Assembly: GCF_003590645.1 (NCBI RefSeq)
Contig: NZ_CP031834.1
Span: 2,728,501-2,792,500 of the forward strand
Reading direction: 5' to 3'
DNA length: 64,000 bases
Source of the DNA: Mesorhizobium sp. DCY119
GTDB lineage: Bacteria; Pseudomonadota; Alphaproteobacteria; Rhizobiales; Rhizobiaceae
The notes under the pieces are model-generated. The model ran no database searches. It was given only the letters and a program-made list of their open reading frames with translations, and was not told the origin of the DNA. The number at the start of each line of letters is the position of its first letter. The stretch's first letter is position 1. Below, piece after piece: positions 1-8,684 of this stretch. The translations under genes and the position numbers were made by a program.

Positions 1-416
1 TGCCGGCCCAGCCCCAGCAGCAAGCGCCGGAGACCGACGAAGAGGTCAAGCCGGAGCCCGCGCCGAAGGTCGAGCGCATGAAAAACCCGGTCGCGGAGTT
101 TTCCGGCATCGACAAGATCACCGGCCGCATCACATCGTTCGACGTCTACATCAACGAGACGGTGCAGTTCGGCGCCCTGCAGGTGACGCCGCGCGTGTGC
201 TATTCGCGGCCCGAGGCCGAAGAGCCCAAGACCGATTCGTTTGTCGAAGTGGATGAGATCACGCTCGACCGGAAAATCCGCCGCATCTTCACCGGCTGGA
301 TGTTTGCCGAAAGCCCGGGCCTGAACGCGGTTGAACATCCCGTCTATGACGTCTGGCTGAAGAGCTGCAAGGCGAAATCGGACGTGCCTGCACCCGATAC
401 CGCCAAGAGCAACTGA
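1..416 (+). CDS. DUF2155 domain-containing protein, C-terminal part
   Basis: The reading frame is open from base 3 and ends at TGA 414-416, so the N-terminus lies outside the window. The visible start is a Pro/Gln/Glu-rich linker followed by a compact domain with the motifs GRITSFDVYINE, CYSRP, RRIFTGWMFAESPGLNAVEHPVYDVWL and a final Cys, which I recognise as DUF2155. Such alphaproteobacterial proteins usually have a signal peptide and are thought to be periplasmic; their biochemical role is unknown. The internal ATG at 78 lies inside the linker and is unlikely to be the true start. In related genomes this gene commonly lies near aat and accC, as it does here. Confidence 0.85.
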   Translation, partial: PAQPQQQAPETDEEVKPEPAPKVERMKNPVAEFSGIDKITGRITSFDVYINETVQFGALQVTPRVCYSRPEAEEPKTDSFVEVDEITLDRKIRRIFTGWMFAESPGLNAVEHPVYDVWLKSCKAKSDVPAPDTAKSN

Positions 417-480
417 TCCTCAGGAACCGGCTTCTCCGCGGCGCGTTGTCTTTCGGGCAACCGCTAGGAGGACATTTCCA

Positions 481-891
481 ATGATGGCCAATGAGAAAGA
501 GCTTCTCGAAATCGAGAGAGGCTTCTGGATGGGCGGTTCCGATTTCTTTTCCGCCAATGCCGACAGGGAATGCCTCGTGGCCTTTCCCGGGATGGCCCAG
601 GCGATGAGCAACGCCGACCTGGCGGAAACCGCTGACAATCCGAAGCGCTGGCGAAAGCTGGAGATCGAGCTCAAGGGCATTATCGAGCCGGGAAGCGACA
701 TCGTCATGCTTACATATGAAGCGCATGCCACCCGCGAAGATGGTGAACCCTATGCTGCGCTTGTCAGCACTGGATATGTGCACCGAACCAACGGCTGGAA
801 GATGATGTTCCATTCGCAGACGCCGATAAAGGCTAAGGCCAAGAAGTCGGACGCAGCCAAGAAATCCGGTAAATCGGATCGTCAGGGATAG
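481..891 (+). CDS. NTF2-like (SnoaL/DUF4440-type) small protein
   Basis: This 136-residue protein has a strong ribosome binding site (aggagg) about 9 bases before ATG 481; a second ATG at 484 is also possible. The pattern LLEIERGFW near the N-terminus, a central [24 protein letters not shown] strand pair and the closing [12 protein letters not shown] are typical of the DUF4440/SnoaL-like NTF2 fold, a cone-shaped domain used by small enzymes and binding proteins. The last 20 or so residues are Lys/Ala-rich and probably disordered. Its 3' end overlaps the convergent aat gene by 10 bases. The substrate cannot be inferred from sequence. Confidence 0.75.
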   Translation: MMANEKELLEIERGFWMGGSDFFSANADRECLVAFPGMAQAMSNADLAETADNPKRWRKLEIELKGIIEPGSDIVMLTYEAHATREDGEPYAALVSTGYVHRTNGWKMMFHSQTPIKAKAKKSDAAKKSGKSDRQG

Positions 892-1502
892 AAGACGGCT
901 TCGCCGCGCAATGCCTTTTCCAGCATCTTTTCGTATCTGCCGCGTGGCACATCGACTGCACCGAAGCGCTTGAGATGTTCGGTGGTGAACTGGGTGTCGA
1001 GCAGGACGAAGCCTCGCGCGTTCAACCTTTCAACGAGATGCACGAGGCAGACTTTCGATGCGTCCGTTTCCTTGGAGAACATGCTTTCTCCGAAAAAGAC
1101 GCGACCAAGACTGACGCCGTAGAGCCCGCCGACAAGGCGGTCGTCGCGCCATGCTTCGACCGAGTGGCAATGGCCGCGCTCGAACAGGTTGATATAGGCC
1201 TCCCGAATCGGGGCGTTTATCCATGTCGTCTGGCGCTCATCGCGAACTTCGGCGCAACCGTCGATCACGCCGGCAAAGTCGCTGTCGAAGCGAATGTCGA
1301 AGCGGTTCTGGCGAATCGCTTTGCGCAGGCTCTTGGGAACGTGGAAAGCATCGAGCGGGATGACGCCCCGCGTCTCCGGCCGGACCCAGAAGACTTCAGG
1401 GTCCGAAGCGCTTTCGGCCATCGGGAAGACGCCCGACGCGTAAGCCTTCAGCAAAAGCTCGGGCGGTATGCGATAGCCGGGGGCATATGGACGGGTCATC
1501 AA
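882..1502 (-). CDS. aat: Leucyl/phenylalanyl-tRNA--protein transferase
   Basis: Aat transfers Leu or Phe from aminoacyl-tRNA to proteins with N-terminal Arg or Lys, marking them for ClpS/ClpAP degradation in the cytoplasm. At 206 residues the length matches the family. Visible hallmarks are [22 protein letters not shown] at residues 10-31, the [13 protein letters not shown] stretch, [19 protein letters not shown] in the acyl-transferase core and [21 protein letters not shown] near the C-terminus. It is the last gene of a minus-strand run from the M48 protease through accB and accC, about 100 bases after accC. The start ATG at 1502 gives the expected N-terminus. Confidence 0.96.
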   Translation of the reverse strand: MMTRPYAPGYRIPPELLLKAYASGVFPMAESASDPEVFWVRPETRGVIPLDAFHVPKSLRKAIRQNRFDIRFDSDFAGVIDGCAEVRDERQTTWINAPIREAYINLFERGHCHSVEAWRDDRLVGGLYGVSLGRVFFGESMFSKETDASKVCLVHLVERLNARGFVLLDTQFTTEHLKRFGAVDVPRGRYEKMLEKALRGEAVFYP

Positions 1503-1604
1503 GCCTCACAAGTATAAAAGAAACGCGCCGAAACGCGTTTCCGTCAACTTGGTCTTTCGGACGCTACACACAGTACCCGGCATTTCGACCGGGCTTATCC
1601 AGCG

Positions 1605-2948
1605 TTATTCCGTCTCGGCGAGGTGCTTTTCCAGCCAATGGATATCGTAGTCGCCATTGGCGATATCGGCATTGCCGACCAGTTCGCGAAACAGCGGCAG
1701 TGTCGTCTTGATGCCATCGACGACGAACTCGTCGAGCGCGCGGCGCAGGCGCATCATGCATTCGACGCGGTTGCGGCCATGCACGATCAGCTTGCCGATC
1801 AGGCTGTCGTAGTAAGGCGGAATGCGATAGCCGGAATAGACGCCAGAATCGACGCGAATGCCGAGGCCGCCCGGCGTGTGGAAATGCGTGATCGTGCCGG
1901 GCGAGGGCACGAAGGTGCGCGGATCCTCCGCATTGATGCGGCATTCGATGGCGTGACCCTGGAAGCGGATGTCTTCCTGGCGCACCGAAAGCCCGCCGCC
2001 GGAAGCTACGCGGATCTGCTCGTGCACGAGATCGATGCCGGTGATGGCTTCCGTTACCGGGTGCTCGACCTGAAGGCGGGTGTTCATCTCGATGAAATAG
2101 AACTCGCCGTTCTCATAAAGGAACTCGATCGTGCCGGCGCCCGAATAGCCGAGATCGGCAATCGCCTTGGAGCACACTTCGCCGATCTTCATGCGCTGTT
2201 CTTCGTTCAGCGCGGGCGAGTTGGCTTCCTCCCAGACTTTCTGGTGGCGGCGTTGCAGCGAGCAGTCGCGCTCTCCAAGATGGATCGCGTTGCCGGCGCC
2301 GTCGCCGAAGACCTGGATTTCGATATGGCGGGGCTTTTCGAGATATTTCTCGATATAGACCGCATCGTCGCCAAAGGCCGCGCCAGCTTCGCTGCGTGCC
2401 GTCTGCAAGGCCTCGATCAGGTCTTCTTCGGTGCGGGCGACCTTCATGCCGCGGCCACCGCCGCCGGCAGATGCCTTGATGATGACCGGATAGCCGATCT
2501 CGGCGGCAATACGTTTGGCTTCGCCTTCATCCGAAACGGCACCGTCCGAACCCGGAACCACCGGAATGCCGAGACGCTTGGCCGTGCGTTTGGCTTCAAT
2601 CTTGTCGCCCATGATGCGGATGTGATCGCCGGACGGGCCGATGAAGGTGATGTTGTGGGCGGCCAGTATGTCGGCGAACTTGGCGTTTTCGGAAAGGAAG
2701 CCGTAGCCCGGATGCACGGCATCGGCGCCGGTGATTTCGCAGGCCGCAACGATCTGGTGGATGTTCAGGTAGCTGTCGCGCGAGGGCGGCGGCCCGATGC
2801 AGACGCTTTCGTCGGCGAGGCGCACATGCATGGCGTCGGCGTCAGCCGTCGAATGGACGACGACCGTCTGGATGCCGAGTTCCTTGGCAGCGCGCAGGAC
2901 CCGAAGAGCGATTTCGCCGCGATTGGCGATGAGGATTTTCTGGAACAT
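1605..2948 (-). CDS. accC: Acetyl-CoA carboxylase, biotin carboxylase subunit
   Basis: AccC carboxylates the biotin on BCCP using ATP and bicarbonate, the first half-reaction of fatty acid synthesis. The 447-residue protein begins [17 protein letters not shown] as usual, carries the glycine-rich ATP-grasp loop [10 protein letters not shown] at about residues 161-170 and the catalytic [14 protein letters not shown] segment at about 287-300, followed by the C-terminal carboxylase domain. It lies 7 bases downstream of accB, so the two are surely co-transcribed and probably translationally coupled. Length and motifs are complete. Confidence 0.98.
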   Translation of the reverse strand: MFQKILIANRGEIALRVLRAAKELGIQTVVVHSTADADAMHVRLADESVCIGPPPSRDSYLNIHQIVAACEITGADAVHPGYGFLSENAKFADILAAHNITFIGPSGDHIRIMGDKIEAKRTAKRLGIPVVPGSDGAVSDEGEAKRIAAEIGYPVIIKASAGGGGRGMKVARTEEDLIEALQTARSEAGAAFGDDAVYIEKYLEKPRHIEIQVFGDGAGNAIHLGERDCSLQRRHQKVWEEANSPALNEEQRMKIGEVCSKAIADLGYSGAGTIEFLYENGEFYFIEMNTRLQVEHPVTEAITGIDLVHEQIRVASGGGLSVRQEDIRFQGHAIECRINAEDPRTFVPSPGTITHFHTPGGLGIRVDSGVYSGYRIPPYYDSLIGKLIVHGRNRVECMMRLRRALDEFVVDGIKTTLPLFRELVGNADIANGDYDIHWLEKHLAETE

Positions 2949-2955
2949 CCGGGGC

Positions 2956-3417
2956 CTATTCGATGACGACCAGAGGCATGCCGAACTCGACCGGCTGGGC
3001 GTCCTCGATAAGGATCGCTGTCACGGTACCGGAACGCGGCGAGGGAATCTGGTTCATCGTCTTCATGGCTTCGATGATCAGCAAGGTCTGGCCTTCCTTG
3101 ACCGTCTGGCCAACCTCGATGAACGACTTGGCGTCCGGCGACGGCGCCAGATAGGCAGTGCCGACCATTGGCGAAGGCACGGCGTTCTTCGAAACGTCCG
3201 GTGCTGCCGGAGCGGAAGCTGTTGGCTGCGGACCGGGCGCCGTCTGCGTGAATACCGGGGCAGGGGCCGCGACCGCATGAACCGTCGGTGCCTGGCGCGA
3301 GACGCGGACCTTCAGGTCACCGAGTTCGACCTCGATCTCGGTCAGGTTCGTGTCGTTCAGGATGCCGGCGAGATCGCGGATCATCTGTTGGTCAACACCG
3401 GGCTTCTTTATCGACAT
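2956..3417 (-). CDS. accB: Acetyl-CoA carboxylase biotin carboxyl carrier protein
   Basis: BCCP carries the biotin prosthetic group between the carboxylase and transferase subunits of acetyl-CoA carboxylase. The 153-residue protein has an N-terminal helical dimerisation part, a Pro/Ala-rich flexible linker at about residues 42-78 and a C-terminal biotinyl domain. The biotinylation motif EAMKTMN places the biotinyl-lysine at K119; the usual motif is EAMKMMN, so one Met is Thr. It is directly upstream of accC in the same operon and 29 bases downstream of aroQ. Confidence 0.97.
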   Translation of the reverse strand: MSIKKPGVDQQMIRDLAGILNDTNLTEIEVELGDLKVRVSRQAPTVHAVAAPAPVFTQTAPGPQPTASAPAAPDVSKNAVPSPMVGTAYLAPSPDAKSFIEVGQTVKEGQTLLIIEAMKTMNQIPSPRSGTVTAILIEDAQPVEFGMPLVVIE

Positions 3418-3446
3418 GTTCGAGCCTTTTCTTCTGGTCCGGCCGC

Positions 3447-3881
3447 TCAGAGGCGGGCGGCGAGCGCCTGCAGCGCCATTGTGTAGCCAAGCGGGCCGAA
3501 GCCGCAGATCATCCCGACCGCCACCGGGGCGACCATGGAGACGTGCCGGAACGGCTCGCGTGCGTGAATGTTGGAGAGATGCACTTCGACCACCGGCAGC
3601 GGCGCAGTCGCGCGAATGGCATCGTGAATGGCAATGGAGGTATGGGTGTATGCGCCTGCGTTGAGGACCACGCCGACGGCCTTGTCTGCGGCTTCGTGGA
3701 TCCAGTCAACCAGGTTGCCTTCATGGTTCGATTGCCGAAACTCGATGGCAAGCCCGAGCGCTTCGGCGTTCTTACGGCAATCGCCCTCGATGTCGGCAAG
3801 GGTCTTGCCGCCATATATGCCCGGCTCGCGCTTGCCGAGCAGGTTGAGGTTGGGGCCGTTCAGAACGAAAATCGTATTCAA
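3447..3881 (-). CDS. aroQ: Type II 3-dehydroquinate dehydratase
   Basis: AroQ converts 3-dehydroquinate to 3-dehydroshikimate in the shikimate pathway. Family motifs are [21 protein letters not shown] at the N-terminus (with the catalytic Tyr in GIYG), [17 protein letters not shown], the NAGAYTHTS loop and [16 protein letters not shown] near the active-site His. I chose TTG at 3881 (144 residues) because the family normally begins just before IFVLNGPN and an aaggg sequence lies about 10 bases upstream; an open frame continues to an ATG at 3929 but its extra 16 residues look non-native. It sits immediately upstream of accB, a common pairing in Rhizobiales. Confidence 0.95.
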   Translation of the reverse strand: MNTIFVLNGPNLNLLGKREPGIYGGKTLADIEGDCRKNAEALGLAIEFRQSNHEGNLVDWIHEAADKAVGVVLNAGAYTHTSIAIHDAIRATAPLPVVEVHLSNIHAREPFRHVSMVAPVAVGMICGFGPLGYTMALQALAARL

Positions 3882-4014
3882 TATGCAATATCCCTTATTC
3901 CGCGCCGATCGCCGACCGGCGCGCCGCACCCTCTATAATGGGCTTAGGCCGCCGCGAAAAGAGCGCAAGTTCGTTCTTTCGCTGTCCACAGGCCGGCGTG
4001 TCTGTGCGGGTTTC

Positions 4015-4836
4015 TTAATTGGCGGCCGACGATGCGGTCTTGGCCGCTTTGATTTTCTCGGCCAGCACATCCTTGCCGAGCGCGCCGAATACAACTTCGT
4101 TGCCGACCACGTATGACGGGGTGCCGGTGATGGCGAGCTTGTTGGCGAGATCGTAGGTCTTGGAGAAGTTCTCCATGATGGCGGGGTTCTTCATCTCTTC
4201 GCGCAGCTTGGCCTCATCGACGCCGAGCGCCAGCGCGATCTTGATCGCGCTTTCCTCGCCGGCGCGGCCCTGTCCACCGAGAAGCTGGTTGTGGAACTCT
4301 TCGTATTTCTCCGGCGCAAGCTTCAGGAATGCCTGCGAAACGACATGGGCCTTCTGCGAATCCGGGCCGAGGATCGGGAATTCCTTGAGCACGAAACGCA
4401 ATTCAGGATCGGTCTCCGTCAGCGCCTGCATGTCGGCCTGGGCGCGCTTGCAGTAGCCGCAATTGTAGTCATAGAACTCGACGATCGTAACCTTGCCGTT
4501 CGGATTGCCGACGACGCCGTCATGGGCCGAATTGAAGATGTCTTCCTTGGCACCCTTGATGACATCGAGGCTGGCGACGCGCTGTGCCTCCTGCTGCTTG
4601 TCTTCAAGCGCCTGCTGTGCCTCCAGCAGGACTTCCGGGTTTTTCAGGAGATAATCCCGCACGATCGTCTCGATTTCGGCGCGGTCGAGATTGGCAGCAT
4701 TTGGCGAAGTCGAGCTTGTTGCCTGTGCGAGCGTCTGGGCAGCCGCTGTCTCTGGCCGTCCCGCCATGAAGCCGAAAGCCAGCATCGCCAGAGCGATTGC
4801 CGTGCCGGTCGTGCCAAACAGAATTGCCTTGTTCAT
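4015..4836 (-). CDS. DsbA/Com1-like thiol:disulfide interchange protein
   Basis: This is a 273-residue periplasmic or membrane-anchored thioredoxin-fold protein. Starting at ATG 4836 gives a hydrophobic signal or anchor at residues 3-26, then a helical N-terminal domain (about 50-105) and the thioredoxin domain with redox motif CGYC at 126-129 and a cis-proline loop TGTPSYVVG near the C-terminus. The frame is open further upstream to 4986, but that extension is Arg-rich and lacks a ribosome binding site. It resembles DsbA/Com1 (BdbD-like) proteins that form or isomerise disulfides in exported proteins. It lies about 150 bases after the M48 protease gene on the same strand. Confidence 0.9.
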   Translation of the reverse strand: MNKAILFGTTGTAIALAMLAFGFMAGRPETAAAQTLAQATSSTSPNAANLDRAEIETIVRDYLLKNPEVLLEAQQALEDKQQEAQRVASLDVIKGAKEDIFNSAHDGVVGNPNGKVTIVEFYDYNCGYCKRAQADMQALTETDPELRFVLKEFPILGPDSQKAHVVSQAFLKLAPEKYEEFHNQLLGGQGRAGEESAIKIALALGVDEAKLREEMKNPAIMENFSKTYDLANKLAITGTPSYVVGNEVVFGALGKDVLAEKIKAAKTASSAAN

Positions 4837-4982
4837 CTCGTTACTCGTCCTTGCCAGAGAATCTGCGCATGCTCGCTCTTTTCCGCACTCCATAGCAGGA
4901 GTTTGACGCTGAAGAGGCAAAGTAGCCGCGCGTTGTGTAAAAATTGTTGCATGCCGGTGCGCAAAGCCCAACCGGCGGTCAT

Positions 4983-6380
4983 TCACTTTTTCGGAGTGCG
5001 GAAGTTTATGATGTCCTGCGCTCGCACCCAGCCCGGCGTTCCGGGCTTGAATTTCGTCTGCGCGCGGGCGGCGAAAATCTTGGCGTCCTGATACTTTCCG
5101 CCGTAGAAATTGCCCTCTGCCGTTGCCAGTTCGGCCTCGGGAATATCGCCCAGCTGACCGTAAGCCTGCGCCAGATAGCGGTAGCCGACGGCGTTTTCGC
5201 GGTCGCGATCGAGGCCGTTGCGAATCTGGACGACCGCCTTCTTCAGCGAATCCGGTGTGCCGACCGCAATTAGTGCCTGGCCATAGGAGATCGGCAGGAT
5301 GCCGGATTTCACCGGGTCGAGCTGAACGGCTTTTGCGTAGGCTTCGGCGGCTTTGGCAGGCTGATTGGATTTCATCAGGATGTCGCCGCGCAGCTCCTGG
5401 AAATAAGGATTTTTCGGCTGCTGCTTGATCAGTGACTCGACCTTGGACGAGGCCGATCCGAGATTGCCATAGAGGAACGTGTTCAGCGTGTCGCCATACT
5501 GGGCGGCGAGGCCTTTCGGATCCTTGCGGAACATGCGCGAGGTCGCGCCCTGGCCATCGGTGAAGGCTGCGATCTTGGCGCGCATCATGTCATGGCGAAG
5601 CTGGAGCGTGGGCGAGTCCTTCTTGTCGAAATAGGGGCTTTTGCGCGCCAGTTCCTCAAGGTTTGCGATGCGATCCTGCGGCATCGGATGGCTGACCTGA
5701 TAGGGATCGACGCGCGCGCCGGAGAGCGAGAGCGCGCTCTGGAAGCGCTCGAAAGTCGTCAGCATGCCCTTGGTCGACTGGTTGGTCGCTTCGAGATAGG
5801 TGACGGCCGAGCGGTCGGCGGTGTTTTCCTCGGTGCGCTGGTAGCTGAGCAGGCCGCGCCGCGCCATCTCGCCGCCGCCCATGGCGATGCCGCCGCCGGC
5901 CTGGGCCAGTTCACCCGACTTGGTAGCCGCGCCCGCAACGATTGCGCCTGCGCCGAGAAGGCCGGCGACGATCGCCATGGTCTGCGCCCGGGCAAGCTGC
6001 TCGCGCAGTCGTTCCTGGTGGCCGCCTGCGATGTGGCCGGCTTCATGGGCTATGACGCCGATGATCTCGTTAGGGGTCTCGGACTGCATCAGCGCGCCGG
6101 TGTTGATGAACATGCGGCGACCAGCGACAAAGGCGTTGAAGCGCTTGTCGTTGATGAGGATGATATCGATGCCGGACTTGGAAATGCCGGCGGCCCTGAA
6201 TATCGGCCGCGCATAATCGCGCACCAGCGCTTCGATTTCGGCGTCGCGCACGATTGGAAGATTGGCCTGCGCGAATGCGGTGACAGTCGTTGCCGTGGAA
6301 ACGGCTACGGCCAATGAAGCCGCAAGGAACGAGCGTGCCGTTTTTGAAGCGAATGCCGAAAGAATATTTGCCTGCATCAT
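4983..6380 (-). CDS. M48 family zinc metalloprotease with TPR region (BepA-like)
   Basis: The protein is 465 residues from ATG 6380 (ATG 6377 is an alternative). A signal peptide at residues 1-38 ends in the AFA-Q region. The catalytic zinc motif HEAGH is at 112-116 in IGVIAHEAGHIAGGH, followed by a Gly/Ala-rich segment and the third-ligand region with ENTADRSAVTYL. The C-terminal half has tetratricopeptide-like helices (PKNPYFQELRGDIL, AKAAEAYAKAVQLDP). The layout matches BepA/YfgC-type periplasmic proteases that check outer-membrane protein assembly. An open frame reaches 6989 but runs into the divergent aminotransferase gene, so the longer start is rejected. Confidence 0.92.
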   Translation of the reverse strand: MMQANILSAFASKTARSFLAASLAVAVSTATTVTAFAQANLPIVRDAEIEALVRDYARPIFRAAGISKSGIDIILINDKRFNAFVAGRRMFINTGALMQSETPNEIIGVIAHEAGHIAGGHQERLREQLARAQTMAIVAGLLGAGAIVAGAATKSGELAQAGGGIAMGGGEMARRGLLSYQRTEENTADRSAVTYLEATNQSTKGMLTTFERFQSALSLSGARVDPYQVSHPMPQDRIANLEELARKSPYFDKKDSPTLQLRHDMMRAKIAAFTDGQGATSRMFRKDPKGLAAQYGDTLNTFLYGNLGSASSKVESLIKQQPKNPYFQELRGDILMKSNQPAKAAEAYAKAVQLDPVKSGILPISYGQALIAVGTPDSLKKAVVQIRNGLDRDRENAVGYRYLAQAYGQLGDIPEAELATAEGNFYGGKYQDAKIFAARAQTKFKPGTPGWVRAQDIINFRTPKK

Positions 6381-6500
6381 GATGCCTACTGGTAAACGAG
6401 CGAAAGCTCGATGAAAAGCTCGGACACAAAACGGATGAACTTGTGATCCCCATAGCAATAGGGCATTTGTGCGGCGCGACCTTTCAGGTTGGCGACGTAA

Positions 6501-7661
6501 GTGGATGAAAGAATGGTTGTTTCGCTTTCCAGACGCGGCGATGTCGAGCCGTTTCATGCGATGGACGTGCTGGCGGAAGCCAATCGGCTGAAGGCGCTTG
6601 GCGCGCCGGTCATCTCCATGGCAGTCGGCCAGCCATCTGATCCGGCGCCGACCCTGGTGCGCGAGGCGGCAGCGCGCGCGCTGCAGGACGGGCGCATAGG
6701 CTACACGGATGCGCTTGGCACCGCGACGTTGCGCAAGGCAATCGCGGCGCACTACGGCGAACACTACGGCATTGACGTACCGCCGGCGCGCATTGCCGTC
6801 ACGACCGGTTCGTCGGCTGCTTTCAATCTGGCTTTCCTGGCGATGTTCGATCCCGGCGACCGCGTGGCGATCGCTGCTCCCGGCTACCCGGCCTATCGCA
6901 ACATCATGAAGGCGCTGGGTCTTGAGGTGGTCGAAATCGAACTCGAGGGTGCCGCCTACCTGAACGCCGCTCATCTGGAGGCTGCGCACCGTGAAAAGTC
7001 GCTTAAGGGCGTGTTGTTTGCCAGCCCGGCTAATCCGACCGGGGCCGTGGTGCCGCCCGAGGAACTTGCCGCGCTGGTGAAAATGGCGGAAAACCTCGGT
7101 ATTTCAGTGATTTCCGACGAAATCTATCACCGCCTTGCCTATTCCGGCCCGGATACGACTGCGCTTGCTCACAGTGATGACGTGACCGTCATCAACTCGT
7201 TCTCCAAATACTATTGCATGACCGGCTGGCGAATCGGCTGGATGGTGCTGCCGGAGAAACTGGTGCGGCCGATCGAGCGCATCCAGCAAAGCCTTTACAT
7301 CTCCGCACCCGAACTTTCGCAGATCGCGGCAAGCGAGGCGTTCAAGGCGACAGACGAGTTGGAAGCGGTGAAGGCGCGCTATGCCTGGAACCGCGAATTG
7401 CTGATGCGTCGGCTGCCGGAAATCGGCTTTGCGCTGGCGGCACCCATGGATGGCGCGTTCTATGCCTTCTGCGATGTTTCGCGGCTGACCAATGACAGCA
7501 TGGATTTCGCGCGGCGCATGCTGGCAGAGGCGCATGTGGCGGCCACGCCCGGACGCGACTTCGACACGCTTGCAGGCCACCGCTTCATGCGCTTGTCCTA
7601 TGCCGGCAGCCATGACGATATGGTCGAGGCGGTGGCGCGCATCGAGCGCTGGCTGAAATAG
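6501..7661 (+). CDS. PLP-dependent class I/II aminotransferase
   Basis: This 386-residue fold-type I aminotransferase uses pyridoxal phosphate to move an amino group between an amino acid and a 2-oxo acid; the substrate is not predictable. Visible features are [16 protein letters not shown], the [12 protein letters not shown] phosphate-binding region, [23 protein letters not shown] and the PLP-lysine motif [16 protein letters not shown] around residue 238. The frame opens with GTG 6501; ATG 6513 gives a start four residues shorter and is equally possible. It lies 10 bases upstream of glsA on the same strand, suggesting a joint role in amino-nitrogen metabolism, and is divergent from the M48 protease gene. 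Confidence 0.9.
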   Translation: MDERMVVSLSRRGDVEPFHAMDVLAEANRLKALGAPVISMAVGQPSDPAPTLVREAAARALQDGRIGYTDALGTATLRKAIAAHYGEHYGIDVPPARIAVTTGSSAAFNLAFLAMFDPGDRVAIAAPGYPAYRNIMKALGLEVVEIELEGAAYLNAAHLEAAHREKSLKGVLFASPANPTGAVVPPEELAALVKMAENLGISVISDEIYHRLAYSGPDTTALAHSDDVTVINSFSKYYCMTGWRIGWMVLPEKLVRPIERIQQSLYISAPELSQIAASEAFKATDELEAVKARYAWNRELLMRRLPEIGFALAAPMDGAFYAFCDVSRLTNDSMDFARRMLAEAHVAATPGRDFDTLAGHRFMRLSYAGSHDDMVEAVARIERWLK

Positions 7662-7671
7662 AGGGGCAAAC

Positions 7672-8601
7672 ATGGCGGATCTGGAAGAGGTGCTGCCCGC
7701 GCTCGCAGCCGAGATGGCCGAGCGCAGCGACCGGGGCGAGGTGGCGACCTACATCCCGCAACTCGGCAAGATCGATCCAAAGCGATTCGGTATAGCCGTC
7801 GCGCTGACCGACGGCCGCGTGGTGACAGCCGGCGATGCCGACGAAGCCTTTTCGATCCAGAGCATTTCCAAGATTTTCACGCTGACGCTTGCCCTGGGCA
7901 AGGTCGGCGACGCGCTGTGGCGGCGGGTGGGGCGCGAGCCATCGGGAAACCCATTCAACTCGATCGTCCAACTTGAGCGGGAACTCGGCATCCCGCGCAA
8001 CCCGTTCATCAATGCGGGTGCGATCGTGGTGACCGACGTGCTGCTGGCCGACCATCAGCCGCGTGAGGCGATCGGCGAAATCCTGCGTTTCATCCAGTTC
8101 CTAACCGACGACGACACGATCATCATCGACCGTGACGTGGCAGCGTCCGAGCGGGCGACGGGTTTTCGGAATTTCGCGCTCGCCAATTATATGCGCTCTT
8201 TCGGCAATCTAAGCCACGAGCCGGAAATGGCGCTCGGCGTCTACTTCCACCACTGCGCCATCGCGATGAGCGCGCGGCAACTGGCATTGGCCGGCCGCTT
8301 TCTCTCGCATGGCGGGCTGAACCCGGCGACGGGGCACTCGGTGGTGTCAGCCGAGCGCGCGCGCCGCATCCTGGCGTTGATGCTGACCTGCGGCCATTAT
8401 GACGGCTCTGGTGACTTTGCTTTCCGCGTCGGCATTCCCGGCAAGAGCGGTGTCGGCGGCGGCATTCTTGGCATCGTGCCCGGCGTCGCCTCGATGGCGG
8501 TGTGGTCGCCGGGGCTCAATGAGAACGGCAATTCAAAGCTCGGCTCCATCGCATTGGAAAAGCTTGCGAAAATCATGAACTGGTCGATCTTCGCACCCTG
8601 A
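7672..8601 (+). CDS. glsA: Glutaminase
   Basis: This glutaminase hydrolyses L-glutamine to glutamate and ammonia in the cytoplasm. The 309-residue length matches the serine-dependent bacterial family. The beta-lactamase-like catalytic SxxK motif is S64-I-S-K67 in [10 protein letters not shown], and other family blocks are [35 protein letters not shown] and [13 protein letters not shown] gaggggc ribosome binding site precedes ATG 7672. It directly follows the aminotransferase gene and ends before a terminator that faces both ways. Confidence 0.97.
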   Translation: MADLEEVLPALAAEMAERSDRGEVATYIPQLGKIDPKRFGIAVALTDGRVVTAGDADEAFSIQSISKIFTLTLALGKVGDALWRRVGREPSGNPFNSIVQLERELGIPRNPFINAGAIVVTDVLLADHQPREAIGEILRFIQFLTDDDTIIIDRDVAASERATGFRNFALANYMRSFGNLSHEPEMALGVYFHHCAIAMSARQLALAGRFLSHGGLNPATGHSVVSAERARRILALMLTCGHYDGSGDFAFRVGIPGKSGVGGGILGIVPGVASMAVWSPGLNENGNSKLGSIALEKLAKIMNWSIFAP

Positions 8602-8624
8602 TCGTCTGGTGCTTTCCGGCCAAG

Positions 8625-8663
8625 AAAAATCCCGCGTCACCTTCCGGTCACGCGGGATTTTTT
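8625..8663. terminator. Bidirectional intrinsic terminator between glsA and rne
   Basis: A perfect 13-bp stem pairs 8625-8637 with 8650-8662 around a 12-base loop. The core is atcccgcgt/acgcgggat, flanked by A5 on the left and T6 on the right, so it can end transcription from glsA (+) and from the convergent rne gene (-). Confidence 0.9.
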
Positions 8664-8684
8664 ATTCAGCTATCTGGCGATGGC

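Noticed and set aside
4837-4986. 50 extra N-terminal residues for the DsbA-like protein
   Set aside because: They are Arg-rich and lack a ribosome binding site; the signal peptide begins at ATG 4836.
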